Assembly: GCF_001311845.1 (NCBI RefSeq)
Contig: NZ_BBCC01000014.1
Location: 1-64,000 of the forward strand
Source of the DNA: Desulfosarcina cetonica JCM 12296
GTDB lineage: Bacteria > Desulfobacterota > Desulfobacteria > Desulfobacterales > Desulfosarcinaceae
Length of the DNA: 64,000 bases
Reading direction: 5' to 3'
The translations under genes and the position numbers were made by a program. Of the stretch, positions 9,050 to 19,979 are shown in pieces. The notes under the pieces were generated by a model. The model did no database searches. It saw only the letters and a list, made by a program, of their open reading frames with translations, and was not told where the DNA came from. Position 1 is the stretch's first letter. Each line of letters begins with the position of its first letter.

Positions 9050-11863
9050 ATGACCGAATTCGTGCAGGGACAGCGGTGGAGCAGTGAGATGGAACCGAAT
9101 TGGGGGTGGGGATTGTCGCCGCCGTGGAGGGCCGGCGGGTCCACCTGCGGTTTCCCGATGGTAACCTGGTGCGCATCTATGCGGCCCAAAACGCTCCCTT
9201 GCGACGCGTGACCTTTCAGCCTGGCGATCGGGTGGCCGATGACAGCGGCACGACCCGTACGATCACGCGGGTAACCCATGAGGACGGCTTGACGATTTAC
9301 TGGGCGGACGGCCGGCGCCTGCCCGAGGATCATCTTTCCGGCCACCTGGCGCTGGAGACGCCCAAGGCACGGCTCATGGCCGGTCAGCGCGACCCTTCCG
9401 GTTACTTCGATCTGCGCCGTCGCATCCTCGCCTACCGCTGGCGGATGATGCGTTCCCCGGCCCATGGATTCGTGGGCGGGCGGGTGGACCTGATCCCGCA
9501 CCAGTTCGCCATTGCCGCCGAGGCCTGCCGCCGCCGCATGCCCCGCGTTTTGTTGGCCGATGAAACCGGCCTGGGTAAAACCATCGAGGCGGGCCTGATC
9601 GTGCATCGCCTCATCACCACCGGCCGAATCAGCCGGGTTCTGCTGATCGTTCCCGATGCCCTGGTGGTGCAGTGGTTCGTGGAACTGGCGCGGCGTTTCA
9701 ACCTGCGGTTTCGTATTTTCGACGGCGATGCCATGGTGATGCCGGTGGATCCGACCCCACCGGAAAATCCCTTTGCCGATGAGCCGCTTTGCCTTTGCGG
9801 GTTCAGCGTCGTGGCCCAGGCACCGCCGGCAATGGCCAAGCATCTGCACCAGGGCGACTGGGACATGCTCGTGGTGGACGAAGCCCACCACATGCATCCG
9901 GGGGAAGCGCTTTTCAATGCGGTTGAACGTCTGGGACAAAAGACGCCAAGGATGGTCCTGATCACCGCCACTCCCGGTCACCTGGCCGCCCATAGCCACT
10001 TTGCCCGATTGCGCCTGTTGGATCCCCATCGATATCCGGACTACCGGCGGTTCCAGCGGGAGAGTGAAACCTTCGGCGAGATCGCCCGTTTGGTTCAAGC
10101 GCTGAACGGCCGGGATTCCGTGGACCCGGAAGCGCTGACGCCGCTGGCCCGTCTGTTGAATCTCTCCACCGAGGCCGTGGCGGCGGAACTTAACCAGGCG
10201 GATGGCCGGCGTCGCCTGATGCGGCGGATCATCGACCGGCACGGCACCGGCCGGGTGATGTTCAAGACCACCCGGCGCACGGTGACCGGCTTTCCCGGCC
10301 GTGAGGTGCAGTTGGTGCCCCTTGCCACCGATTCCGCCAACCATCGGCTGCTGGGTCGGCTCAATCGGGAATGCCTGGATGATGGTGCCGACCATCCCTT
10401 GGAAGCGGCATTGGATTTCAGTGAGGATCCGCGGGTCGATTGGCTGGAAGGCTACCTGCGGTCCCATCGGGAGGATAAAATTCTCCTGATTTGTCGGTCC
10501 GCCCAAAAGGTCAATGCCTTGTTCGACGCCCTGGAGCGGCGCATCAACGCCGGTATTGGCCGCTATCACGAGGCCATGACCCTGGTGCAGCGCGACCGCA
10601 ATGCGGCCTGGTTTGCCGAGCCGGCGGGGCGAGTTTGTTGCTCTGCTCGGAGATCGGCAGCGAGGGGCGCAACTTCCAGTTCGCCCGCAAGCTCGTTTTG
10701 TTCGACCTTCCCTGGGACGCGGAACTTCTGGAACAGCGCATCGGCCGTCTGGACCGCATCGGCCAGCGTGGCGTGGTGAACGTGCTGATCCCCTTTGTGC
10801 GGGGAACCGGCGGTGAGGTGCTGGCCAGATGGTATCATGAGGCCATGGGCGCCTTCACGGCCAACATTCCGGCGGCCGGATGGGTGACCCGTCGCCTGCG
10901 TGGTCCCCTGGCCGCGCTGATGGATGACCAGGACCGTCCGGTCGCGCCCGCCTGCCTGGAGCGCCTGCTCCGTAGCGGGCGGGTGGCCGTAACCCGTCAG
11001 CAGCGGCGTATCGATACCGGCCGGGACCGGCTTTTGGAACTCGACGCCTTGCCGTCGGAGGGAATCGAACGGCTGATTGCCGATATCCGTGCCGTTGATC
11101 AGGACAGCGATTTTGCGCCCTTGGTCGAAGCCCTGCTGGATGCCCATGGCATCGGCATGGATCCGTTGGCGGAAGGCGTTTTCCGGCTGGTTCCCGATCA
11201 TCGCTACGCCGACCCGCTGCCGGGCTTCCGTCCGTCGGGCATGAACGTGACCTTGGATCGCAGCCTTTCGCTGACCCGTGAGGATCTCGGTTTTTGACCG
11301 GAGACCATCCCCTGGTGACCGGTGCCATGGATCTTTACTTGGGCAGTGGCAAGGGCAGCGTGGCCTTCGCCCACTGGCCGGACGACGGGGCGCCGGATAT
11401 TTTTCTGGAACTCGTGTTCGTGGTGGCGTCGGCGATCGGCGACAACCCGATCGTGAATGCGAGCCTATCGCCAACCCCCATCCGGGTGGTGGTGGACCAT
11501 CATCTTGAGGATCGGACGGCGGCGATGCCTGCGTCGGTCCGTCTGTCCGATGGACCGGCCGATCTGTTTGCCCGGCTGCTGCCGGCCGTCTCGCGACTGA
11601 TTCCCGACATGCTGGCCGCCGGTCGAGGTTTTGCCGAGGACCAGGCCCGCTCCCTGGTGGCGAAAGCCCGCCAGGCCGCCCAACGGCACCTGGACGAGGG
11701 CGTCGGCCGTCTCATATCCCTCAGCCGCGTCAATGCGGCCATTGACCAAGGGACCATCGAAGACGCCGGTGCGGAACGCAAGGCGGTACTGGCCGCCCTG
11801 GAGGCGGCCACGGTCCGGCTGGATGCCTTGCGGCTGGTGGCCAAGGGGAATTTTTTGGGATAA
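9050..11863 (+). CDS. rapA: RNA polymerase-associated SWI2/SNF2 ATPase RapA (frameshifted)
   Basis: About 937 aa after joining four frames. The start ATG 9050 (MTEFVQGQRW) has GGGAGGA upstream. Order: N-terminal Tudor-like region, helicase motifs I (DETGLGKTIEAGL), II (VVDEAHH), III (ITATP), V/VI (SEIGSEGRNFQF, EQRIGRLDRIGQ), then the RapA-specific C-terminal half ending in LDALRLVA. It tracks RapA along its whole length. RapA binds RNA polymerase and helps it recycle after transcription. One base is missing near 9097 (CCGG), near 10627 (G run) and near 11295 (T run). The first of these hides the true start, so automated callers would begin the gene 50 bases late. Confidence 0.92.
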
Positions 11864-11883
11864 CGGCCCTCTGTCCGTCAGGG

Positions 11884-12455
11884 TTAATAGTAGAGCACGG
11901 CCACGGATTTTTTCACGGCAATCCGGTTGATGCCTTCTGGCAGAGCATACCAGTCGTTCAGTCCGCTGACCGGTGTGCCATAGTAGGCTGCCGCCAAGTC
12001 GATCACGTAGTCCAGCACCTCGGGTTGGACCGGCTGACCGTTCAGCGACACGGAAATCAGCTCCAGGCGAGCCTCGCGGTTACGCGTGGTGACAATCCCC
12101 TGGAAATCGAAATTCAGGGCCTCCCCCAACAGGGCATCCAGGTTGAGCCGGGCCGCGTCAAAGCGGATTTTTCCGGCCACCCGGTTGTCGTCCAGAAGAT
12201 CCACGGTCATGGCGTCGATCACCGTGTTTTTTCATGGGCCAGGCGCCAGGCAATGTAGGCGTTGACTTCCGGCTGGGTGATTTCGGCCGAGCGTTCCTTG
12301 CCGTCCGGCCGGGGCGGTGTGCTTTGGATGGTTTTCAAGAGATGCCGGACCTTGAGCGCATCCTGGGTTTGCCGGTCGATGGCGCCCAAAAGCACGAGCC
12401 CTGCGATAAGGAAAAACGGCCATACACGCCGGTAAAGGTTGATTCTGGTCATCAT
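11884..12455 (-). CDS. Membrane-anchored protein of unknown function (frameshifted)
   Basis: About 190 aa. Residues 1-25 hold one hydrophobic segment (VWPFFLIAGLVLLGAI) after a basic start, so the rest is probably periplasmic. The body contains EITQPEVNAYIAWRLAHEK and, in the second frame, LNGQPVQPEVLDYVIDLAA. A missing G near 12222 splits it into two open frames; restoring it gives one protein. It resembles small bacterial proteins predicted to bind lipids or polymers, but I do not recognise the family. It converges with rapA with only 20 bases between stops. Confidence 0.65.
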
Positions 12456-13069
12456 TTGGGTCTCCGGTTGAGAGGCTACCAGTCGGTTCCATGACTGTAG
12501 CGGCTCGGAATAACGATTCCGGGCTCACTTTATACTTTATTTGCAAATGTATTGGTATCCCAGCAGTGAACGTAGCTAATAAACCGCGCGGGTACAACAG
12601 CAAATCCCTTTCCAACTGAAGCCGCTCCTTTGCGATGCAACCACAGGTTTCTTCCGTCAATGGATTTCAATATTTGCCGTGGTAGTTGACACACATCCAT
12701 TGGCATCGCGCCAACAGATTGAGCTCTCAGCGCTTGCCCGGGAAACTTTCGTGCTTTTGGTCAGAGATGTTGCAGTTGGCCTATACGACCAAATCATTGC
12801 TTTTTTACAGCTCGTGCAAGATCAAGTGGCAACTATTCAAAAAAAATTGAAGTAGTGGCTCGCCCCTGGTGATGCAGGTGGCATGATCCTACCGAAAACG
12901 AAGTTTTTTGGAACACGTCATTCTGTTGTTGGATTTTTCCGAAACCTATTCAAATTATACTCTTTTTCCTTGTTCGGAAACAAATATCCTTCTATGATCA
13001 ACAAAAACCATCTTAGGAACAAATCTATGATTGTTGGTTACGCTCGAGTTTGAGGGGGTGGGCGGTCAC
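12456..13069. other. AT-rich non-coding region before the hybrid kinase
   Basis: No supported gene in 614 bases. The sequence becomes AT-rich from about 12,520. Open frames on either strand have no ribosome site or recognisable motif. It presumably contains the promoters of the small membrane protein (minus) and the kinase (plus). Confidence 0.5.
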
Positions 13070-16000
13070 ATGACCTACGACGATAAATCAATGTTTGAAA
13101 AACCGACCTACGAAGATCTGAAACAACGCGTTCGGGAGCTGGAGGAGGCCAAGGCGAAACAACGTGCTATTGAAAATGCGCTAAGGGAAACCATCCAACA
13201 GCATTGCGAACTCTTGCATGACTTGCCGGTGCTGATCTGCAGTTACCTTCCAAGTGGTGAAATCACCTTCATAAACGACGCTTATTGTAACTACTTCGGC
13301 AAATCCGCCAAAGCGTTGGTGGGCTCAAACTTCCTTTCCCTGATACCCGAGGTCGACCGCGAAGCGGTGCTATCTGATATCACGGCAAAGACCCCGCAGT
13401 TGGCCGTCCGGTCCCGCGATCATCGGGTCATCGCCACCGATGGCGCGACCCGCTGGCAGCAGTGGACAAATCGGGCGCTTTTCGATGGATGTGGAAAGCC
13501 GACTGCTTACCAGTCTGTGGGGATAGATATTACCGAGCAAAAACAGGCCGAGAAAAAGTTGCAGGAAAGCGAGACCCGATTCAAATTTTTATCTGAAGCA
13601 ACGTTCGAAGGCATTCAGATACATGACCAAGGCGTCATACTTGATGCCAACCACACATTTGCCACGATGCTGGGATACCGTTCGGTAGACGAAATCATCG
13701 GCAAGCAGATAATGTCAAAGCACCTTACTCCGGAAAGTTTTCAAAAGGTTCAGGAGAAGCTCGCTTCCGGCTTTGAGGGGGTATACGAAGTCATTGGCAT
13801 CAAATGCGATGGGGAACGATTTCCGGTTGAGATCATATCGAAAAATATCAAGTACCACGGTAGATCGGTACGCGTGTCCGCCGCCAGAGACATCACGGAC
13901 CGTAAGCAAGCGGAGGATAAACTCAAGGCGAGCGAACAGCGATTACGGTTGTTCATCGACCATGCTCCGGCTTCGCTTGCCATGTTCGACCGTGAAATGC
14001 GCTACGTTGCAGTCAGCCGCAGATGGATGGAAGATTTCAGGCTCGGCGAACAGGAGATTATCGGCACCTCCCATTATGAGCTGTTCCCCGAGTTGCCGGA
14101 CCGATTGAAAGCCGTGCACATCCGGGGCTTGTCAGGCGAAGTCGTACGGGAAGAAAACGACCCTTTTCAACGCCTTGATGGAAACATCCAGTGGCTGAAC
14201 TGGGAGGTCCGTCCCTGGTACACCATTGACGGAGAAGTTGGCGGCATTGTTATTTTCTCGGCCGATGTCACCGATCGCATACAGATTGAGCAGGCGTTGA
14301 AAAGTAGTGAATCGAAGCTGCGATCGCTGGTGATGACGATTCCGGACCTGGTCTGGCTGAAAGATCCGCAGGGAACTTACCTGGCCTGCAACTCCAGGTT
14401 TGAACGCTTTTTGGGTGCCAAAGAGCGGGATATCGTGGGTAAAACCGACTATGACTTCGTTGAAAAAGAACTGGCTGATCTTTTCCACGAGCAAGATGAA
14501 AAAGCCATCGCAAGAGGAGGCCCCAGCATCAATGAAGAAGAGATCACGTTCGCCGACGATGGGCATCGTGAAATTCTCGAAACGATAAAAGCACCCATAT
14601 ACGACAAAAAGGGCCAGATCGCCGGTGTGTTGGGAATCGGGCGGGACATCACTGATCGAAAACGCGTCCAGGACGAGCAGCGCATGATGGTTGATGCCCT
14701 TCAACTGATCAATGCGGCCGATGACATGGACACCCTTCTTCACACGATTCTGAACCGCCTTCAGGAGTGGTCTCATTGCGCGGCTGTCGGCATCCGTTTG
14801 AAAGAAGGCCCGGATTATCCCTATTACACGACCTTGGGATTCTCTAAGCAATTTGTCCGCCTGGAAAAATACCTATGCAACTACGACGAGCACGGCAAGG
14901 TTGAACGCGATGCCGAAGGGCGGCCGTTATTGGAATGCATGTGCGGCAATATCCTGCGCGGTAAATTCGATCCGTCCAGGAATTTTTTTACCACGGACGG
15001 AAGTTTTTGGAGCAATTGCACCACCGAGCTTCTGGCAACGACCACCGACGCCGATCGTCAGGCCCGTACGAGAAACCGCTGCAACGGTGTCGGCTACGAA
15101 TCCGTGGCCCTGATTCCGTTGCGTGCGGGCAACCAGACATACGGACTTTTACAGCTGAATGACAAGCAGAAAGGGCGCTTTACGCCTGATTTGATCGCCT
15201 TGTACAGACGCATTGCCGACAGCATTGCCAACGCTCTGGCGAAAAAAATGGCCGAGGCGAAGGTCCTTCATCTCAACAATGTTCTTCGTGGCATCAGGGA
15301 TGTAAACAAGCTTCTGGCATATGAGAAGAACCGGACCCGACTGATCCAGGGCGTCTGTGACCTGCTGGTGGAAGCCCGCGGATTCGATGCTGTCGTCATC
15401 GCGTTAACCGATGAAAAAGGGGACTGGACAGTTGAGCATGCCGTGGCCGGACAAATCGAGTCCTGCCTGTCCGAGATGCTCGATCACGGAGAGGTGTCCC
15501 ATTGTGGCCGCCATGCAATGGCCAATCTGGGAGTAATTGTCAGGGGGCATAACGAACAATTTTGCAATCATTGTTCGAACTATCAAAAATCGAATAAGGA
15601 TCAAAACCCACTGATCGTCAGTCTTTCCCATGAAGGCCGGCGATATGGTTTTATGATGACCTTTCTCTCAGGCGGTATGGAAGACCATCCCGATGAAGAC
15701 GACCTGCTGGTGGAGATGGCCTCCGACGTCTCGTTTGCCTTGCACTCATTGGAAATCAAGATAGAGCGGGACACCTCCATGGCAGATCTGGCAAAAACCC
15801 AGGAACAGTTCAGGCAAGCCCAGAAGATGGAGGCCGTTGGACGACTTGCCGGTGGCGTGGCCCATGACTACAACAATATGCTCAGCGTGATCCTCGGGTA
15901 TGCTGACCTGGCCATGGAAAAGGTCAGGCCGCAGGATCCACTCTATGACGATCTGAATGAAATCCTGATCGCAGGGAAGCGGTCAGTAGACATTACCCGG

Positions 16001-16954
16001 CAGTTGCTGGCGTTTGCCAGGCGGCAGACCATCTCTCCGAAAGTATTGGATCTTAACCAGACAGTAGAGAGCATGCTGAAAATGCTCAGACGCCTGATCG
16101 GTGAGGACCTCGATATGTCCTGGAACCCAGGCAAGCAGTTGTGGCCGATCAAGATGGATCCCAGCCAAATCGATCAGCTTCTGGCCAATCTATGCGTAAA
16201 TGCCCGGGACGCTATCACCGATATTGGAAAAATCACCATTGAAACGGGCAAGATGACGTTTGATACGGCGTACTGCGCTGATCACGCCGGTTTTGTTGCG
16301 GGCGATTTTGTGATGCTGGCGGTCAGCGATGATGGATGTGGCATGGACAAGGAAACCCAAGATAAGATTTTTGAACCTTTTTTTACCACCAAAGGCGTTG
16401 GTCAGGGCACCGGCTTGGGACTGGCCACCGTTTATGGCATCGTCAAACAGAATGGCGGCTTTATAAACGTATACAGTGAACCAGACAAGGGAACGACATT
16501 CAAAATTTATCTGCCAAGATACCACGGTGCGTATCTTGAGGAGCGGAAACAGGGCGTCGAGGCAATACCCGAGGGCCGCAACGAACGGATATTGATTGTC
16601 GAGGATGAGCCCCAGACCCTGAGATTAGCAGATAAAATGCTGCGCGGCTTGGGGTCTGATACCCTGGCGACCTCCATGCCGTCGGAAGCGATTCAACTTG
16701 CCGGAGCCCATGGCGACATCGCCTTGCTGATAACAGATATTGTCATGCCTGAAATGAACGGTCGTGAGCTATGGGAACGGATAGAGGCGCTTTGCCCAGG
16801 ACTTCGATGCCTGTTCATGTCCGGCTACACTGCGGATGTCATCGCCCATAGGGGGGTGCTGGAGGAAGGCGTTAATTTTATCCAGAAACCGTTTTCCAAA
16901 AAAGATCTGGGGGTGAAAGTCAGAGATGTCTTTAATCGGAAGTTAAAAAAATGA
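13070..16954 (+). CDS. Hybrid sensor histidine kinase with four PAS domains, GAF and receiver
   Basis: 1294 aa, intact. ATG 13070 is preferred to an upstream TTG because the coiled-coil start of these kinases (KPTYEDLKQRVRELEEAKAK) follows directly. Order: coiled coil ~10-45, PAS domains at roughly 50-170, 180-300, 300-420 and 425-545, GAF ~555-735, a second GAF-like region ~745-905, HisKA ~925-990 with the phospho-acceptor His in RLAGGVAHDYNNML, HATPase with GQGTGLGLATVYGIVKQ, and a C-terminal receiver ~1180-1290 with acceptor Asp in LLITDIVMPEMNG. No membrane segment is seen, so it is probably a cytosolic sensor. The ligand cannot be read. The nearby stand-alone receiver protein on the other strand is a possible partner. 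Confidence 0.88.
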   Translation: MTYDDKSMFEKPTYEDLKQRVRELEEAKAKQRAIENALRETIQQHCELLHDLPVLICSYLPSGEITFINDAYCNYFGKSAKALVGSNFLSLIPEVDREAVLSDITAKTPQLAVRSRDHRVIATDGATRWQQWTNRALFDGCGKPTAYQSVGIDITEQKQAEKKLQESETRFKFLSEATFEGIQIHDQGVILDANHTFATMLGYRSVDEIIGKQIMSKHLTPESFQKVQEKLASGFEGVYEVIGIKCDGERFPVEIISKNIKYHGRSVRVSAARDITDRKQAEDKLKASEQRLRLFIDHAPASLAMFDREMRYVAVSRRWMEDFRLGEQEIIGTSHYELFPELPDRLKAVHIRGLSGEVVREENDPFQRLDGNIQWLNWEVRPWYTIDGEVGGIVIFSADVTDRIQIEQALKSSESKLRSLVMTIPDLVWLKDPQGTYLACNSRFERFLGAKERDIVGKTDYDFVEKELADLFHEQDEKAIARGGPSINEEEITFADDGHREILETIKAPIYDKKGQIAGVLGIGRDITDRKRVQDEQRMMVDALQLINAADDMDTLLHTILNRLQEWSHCAAVGIRLKEGPDYPYYTTLGFSKQFVRLEKYLCNYDEHGKVERDAEGRPLLECMCGNILRGKFDPSRNFFTTDGSFWSNCTTELLATTTDADRQARTRNRCNGVGYESVALIPLRAGNQTYGLLQLNDKQKGRFTPDLIALYRRIADSIANALAKKMAEAKVLHLNNVLRGIRDVNKLLAYEKNRTRLIQGVCDLLVEARGFDAVVIALTDEKGDWTVEHAVAGQIESCLSEMLDHGEVSHCGRHAMANLGVIVRGHNEQFCNHCSNYQKSNKDQNPLIVSLSHEGRRYGFMMTFLSGGMEDHPDEDDLLVEMASDVSFALHSLEIKIERDTSMADLAKTQEQFRQAQKMEAVGRLAGGVAHDYNNMLSVILGYADLAMEKVRPQDPLYDDLNEILIAGKRSVDITRQLLAFARRQTISPKVLDLNQTVESMLKMLRRLIGEDLDMSWNPGKQLWPIKMDPSQIDQLLANLCVNARDAITDIGKITIETGKMTFDTAYCADHAGFVAGDFVMLAVSDDGCGMDKETQDKIFEPFFTTKGVGQGTGLGLATVYGIVKQNGGFINVYSEPDKGTTFKIYLPRYHGAYLEERKQGVEAIPEGRNERILIVEDEPQTLRLADKMLRGLGSDTLATSMPSEAIQLAGAHGDIALLITDIVMPEMNGRELWERIEALCPGLRCLFMSGYTADVIAHRGVLEEGVNFIQKPFSKKDLGVKVRDVFNRKLKK

Positions 16955-17008
16955 TTAAGAATTTAATATAATAGAAAATATACTATTTCTTAGACCCAAT
17001 ACCGACAT

Positions 17009-17386
17009 TCATGATACCGAAGCGGACAAAGCCTTGTTGATAGTGGTCATCAATGTTTCAGAATTAAATGGTTTGGCGATATAATCATCGGCTCCCAGCT
17101 CCAAGGCGGCCTCCAAGTAGTTTTGTGAGCCGACCTTCCAGCCGCCTGAAATAGCAATTATTTTGATATCTTTATGTTCTCTTTTTAAATCAAAAATTGT
17201 TTCCAGCCCCTCTTTTTCCGGCATGAAAAGATCCATGATGACCAAGTCTGGATGATGATTGTTGAACCATTCAATGGCTTCATTTCCGTCGCAGGCTTGA
17301 AGCACCGTGTAGCCAGCGCGCTCGAGGGTTCTGCGCAATGCCTCCCTGGCATTGGCGTCATCATCGACAATTAGTATTGATTTCAT
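17009..17386 (-). CDS. Stand-alone response regulator receiver protein
   Basis: 125 aa, a single CheY-like domain: acidic pair IVDDDANARE, phospho-acceptor Asp in LVIMDLFMPEKEG, Thr/Ser switch in IIAISGG and Lys in DYIAKPF. There is no output domain, so it works by phosphorelay or protein contact. It converges with the hybrid kinase gene (54 bases between stops), which may be its partner. It lies 5 bases downstream of the hcp remnant on the same strand. Confidence 0.85.
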   Translation of the reverse strand: MKSILIVDDDANAREALRRTLERAGYTVLQACDGNEAIEWFNNHHPDLVIMDLFMPEKEGLETIFDLKREHKDIKIIAISGGWKVGSQNYLEAALELGADDYIAKPFNSETLMTTINKALSASVS

Positions 17387-17391
17387 TGCGC

Positions 17392-18008
17392 CTATCCCAG
17401 GATCGCTTTCAGATCCTCGTCGGCCGTCCCGATGGGTTTGATATCGAAATTTTTCACCAGCGTGTCGAGCACGTTGGGTGTCAGAAACGCGGGCAGGGAA
17501 GGCCCCAGCCGGATGCCCTTCATCCCGAGGTGCAACAGCGCCAGCAGCACGCAGACCGCCTTTTGCTCATACCAGGAAATGATCAGCGAGAGCGGGAGTT
17601 CGTTGATTCCCACCCCGAACGCATTTGCCAGGCACTGGCGATCTGGATCGCGGAATAGGCATCATTGCATTGCCCCACGTCCAGAAGCCGCGGAATGCCG
17701 CCGATATCGCCAAGTTTTTTGTCGAAAAAGCGGAACTTGCCACAGGCCAGGGTCAGTACCACACAGTCCTGGGGTACTTTTTCGACGAATTCCGTATAGT
17801 AATTGCGCCCGGGCTTGGCCCCGTCACAGCCGGCCACCAGAAAGAAGTGGCGGATGGCTTTACCCTTGACCGCTTCGATAACCTTATCGGCCACCCCGAG
17901 AACGGCATTGCGGGCGAAGCCGACGGTCACCTCCCTTTGTCCGCATCGTCTTCAAAGAACGGTGCATCCGGTACCCTTGGCGGTTTGTTCACATTGATAG
18001 CAAAACAT
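17392..18008 (-). pseudogene. hcp: Hybrid-cluster protein (hydroxylamine reductase), internally deleted
   Basis: The N-terminus MFCYQCEQTAKGTGC is typical of Hcp and is preceded by AAGGAGG. About 20 codons later the sequence jumps to the C-terminal third of the protein ([19 protein letters not shown] onward). The retained part keeps hybrid-cluster ligand regions [22 protein letters not shown] and WYEQKAV. Some 330-350 residues in the middle are absent; normal Hcp is about 550 aa, here about 200. The apparent junction lies near 17965, where GCACC could be a short shared repeat, and it is out of frame. A missing C near 17631 and a missing G near 17933 add two more breaks. The product is unlikely to be functional. 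An assembly collapse is the main alternative. Confidence 0.8.
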
Positions 18009-18358
18009 AGGCGCCTCCTTGTGTTGAAAGGTGAAATGATGAAACGAGCGGGCTTGCACTGAGTGGTCGATTAACGGTTTAAACGTGGCCCTGGGAGAAT
18101 CGGCGAGGCTCTGGCGAGCTTGGGGTTTAGGGAGCAATGGAACGTAAAACCGGTTTAAGTCAATTTGCCTCTCCGTAGAGGCAACACCGTATAGGGATCA
18201 ACGGGGCATCTGAATCTTACTATTTCACCCTTGCGCTTTAGATCTCAATCAGCAGCGCTTTATTGACGGCTTCATCGGTAATGCCCGGACAGTCCTGAAA
18301 ACCCCTCGCCAGCTTTCCAAACACGTTTGATTGATATCAAAATCAACTATGGAGCCGG
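18009..18358. other. Non-coding region upstream of hcp remnant, with a possible gene tail
   Basis: About 350 bases without a clear gene. On the minus strand, about 18241-18318 reads as an open stretch ending in ITDEAVNKALLIEI and a stop, which looks like the C-terminal tail of a lost gene, but I cannot name it. The half-site TTGAC near 18158 could belong to an FNR/HcpR-type operator; only one half is convincing. Confidence 0.35.
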
Positions 18359-19257
18359 CTATAACTTTCTTGCATAGTCGGCTGCATTGATACCAGCGAC
18401 ACACCCTTCACCCACGGCTTTGGCAACCTGCAGGGTGGGCCACAAATATCACCGGCAGCAAATATACCGGGGATGTTGGTGCGCTGGGATTTGTCGGTTT
18501 GAATGAACCGCATCGTATCATCCAATGCCACGCCCAAAGATGTAGACAACCCCATCAATCCTTTTGCCCCGAGTTCAATGAATACACCAGAAGCGGAAAG
18601 CGTTGTGCCGTCATCGAGAACGATCGCATTGACATCTTCCTGACCGGAAATTTCTTTAACCTTGGCCCCCCGGTGCACCACTACCTGGCTGCTATCGAGC
18701 TTTTCCAGCAATGTCTCGGAGACCTTCAGATCGTCGCAAATCAAATGCACTTTTCCAGCGATCTCGGCTAGGGTCAGGGCTCCGTCAGCAGCAGCACTTT
18801 CACTGCCCACCACAGCCACGTCCTCGCCTCGGTAAAAATTACCGTCACAGTCGACGCAATAACTGACACCTTTACCGACAAGCTCTTTTTCGCCCTTGAC
18901 CCGCAACGTGTTCCGGGCGGTACCAGTGGCCAGAATCAGGGACTTGGATGTGAATAGACCACCGCTTTCCGTTTCGAACAGGAATAGGTTGTTATCCATG
19001 GAAATCTTCAAGATATCATCATCCATGAATTGGCTGCCGAAGTTTTTCGCTTGCCGTCGGCCGGTTTCCAGCATCGTTTTGCCAGTGGCATTGAACAAAC
19101 TCACCAGGTTCTCCACGTGCGCCCGAAACAGGCTGCTTTTGTGCTCCTTTCCCAGCACCAGCACCGACACCTTTTTGCGGGATGCATGGATAGCCGCTTG
19201 AAGACCTGCCGGTCCGGCACCCACTACCACCACATCGTAAAATTCATTTTTATTCAT
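18359..19257 (-). CDS. Thioredoxin-reductase-like FAD/NAD(P) oxidoreductase (frameshifted tail)
   Basis: About 299 aa. FAD-binding VVVGAGPAGLQAA at the start, redox pair CVDCDG about residue 135, NAD(P)-binding VAVVGSESAAADGALTL, and the C-terminal FAD motif FAAGDICGPP. This is the class II pyridine nucleotide-disulfide oxidoreductase fold of thioredoxin reductase; CVDC replaces the usual CATC. One C is missing from a CCCC run near 18433. With it restored, the protein ends ...VGEGCVAGINAADYARKL at a stop at 18359. The start overlaps the stop of the upstream VOC gene by 4 bases (ATGA type), so cupin, VOC and reductase form one operon. Its electron acceptor is unknown. Confidence 0.82.
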
Positions 19258-19640
19258 ATTTTTCTCCTTTGAACCAAAGGGCTCCAGAATTCAATGCGGT
19301 TGCCCTCCGGGTCGAAAAGGTAAAACACATCGGCGCCCATAACGTTGGAGCGAATCTTTGTTGGCACCAGTCCGTCCATGATAAACGCGTTATGCGCCGT
19401 TTGAAGATTGTCGATCTGGAAGGACAAGGTGATGCCTTTGCCGTCTGCGCTCGCTATTGTTGCCCGGGATTGATCCGCCACACTTAAGAAAGCTGTAGGG
19501 GTTAATCGAAATTCAACAAACCAATCGCATTGAAAAGCAATCTCAAGCCCCAGGCGATCGCGGTAAAAGGTCACCGACTCCTTCCAGCGCCTGGCGTAAA
19601 GAATCGTGTTGGCCCTTTTTACAGCGGATACCAATGTCAT
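19254..19640 (-). CDS. VOC-family (glyoxalase/bleomycin-resistance fold) protein
   Basis: 128 aa, one vicinal-oxygen-chelate domain: ILYARRWKESVTFYRDRLGL near the start, and the terminal metal-site region VFYLFDPEGNRIEFW. These domains bind a metal and act as isomerases, epimerases or dioxygenases, or bind toxic compounds; the exact role cannot be assigned. It is the middle gene of a cupin-VOC-reductase operon, starting 3 bases after the cupin stop and overlapping the reductase start. Confidence 0.78.
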   Translation of the reverse strand: MTLVSAVKRANTILYARRWKESVTFYRDRLGLEIAFQCDWFVEFRLTPTAFLSVADQSRATIASADGKGITLSFQIDNLQTAHNAFIMDGLVPTKIRSNVMGADVFYLFDPEGNRIEFWSPLVQRRKI

Positions 19641-19643
19641 TAG

Positions 19644-19979
19644 CTATTCCCCTCGGATCATGACCAATAGCATCTTGAATCTTTCCGTGGCCTGAAGTGC
19701 GTGAGAAATATTTGCAGGCATGATCAGCATCTCGCCGGTATTCACGGTTTGCAGCTGGCCGCCAATGGTTATCTCCGCTTTTCCATCTAAGATGTGGACC
19801 ACGGCGTCAAAGGGCGCCGTGTGTTCACTGAGCCCCTGCCCTTGGTCGAAGGCGAACAAGGTGATGTTGCCAATTTCTTTTTTTATCAATGTCTTGCTCA
19901 CCACAGCGCCGGCGGCGTATTCAATGTGGCTTTCCAGGTTAAACGCTATACCTTTGGGTGCATTGGCTTGTTCGTTCAT
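19644..19979 (-). CDS. Small cupin-domain protein
   Basis: 111 aa, a single cupin barrel: GLSEHTAPFDAVVHILDGKA carries the first cupin motif with one His, and GEMLIMPANISHAL the second with His and Pro. GGTCC-AAGGAGG-like sequence precedes the start. Such small cupins often bind a metal or small ligand. It is first in the operon with a VOC protein and a thioredoxin-reductase-like enzyme. Together they resemble small redox or stress-response sets, which is inference only. Confidence 0.75.
   Translation of the reverse strand: MNEQANAPKGIAFNLESHIEYAAGAVVSKTLIKKEIGNITLFAFDQGQGLSEHTAPFDAVVHILDGKAEITIGGQLQTVNTGEMLIMPANISHALQATERFKMLLVMIRGE

Noticed and set aside
9019-10569. Minus-strand 516-codon open frame
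   Set aside because: Antisense shadow of rapA; no motif or start signal.
12232-12660. A 142-codon minus-strand open frame
   Set aside because: It overlaps the membrane-anchored protein in another frame and its upstream part lies in AT-rich non-coding sequence with no start signal.
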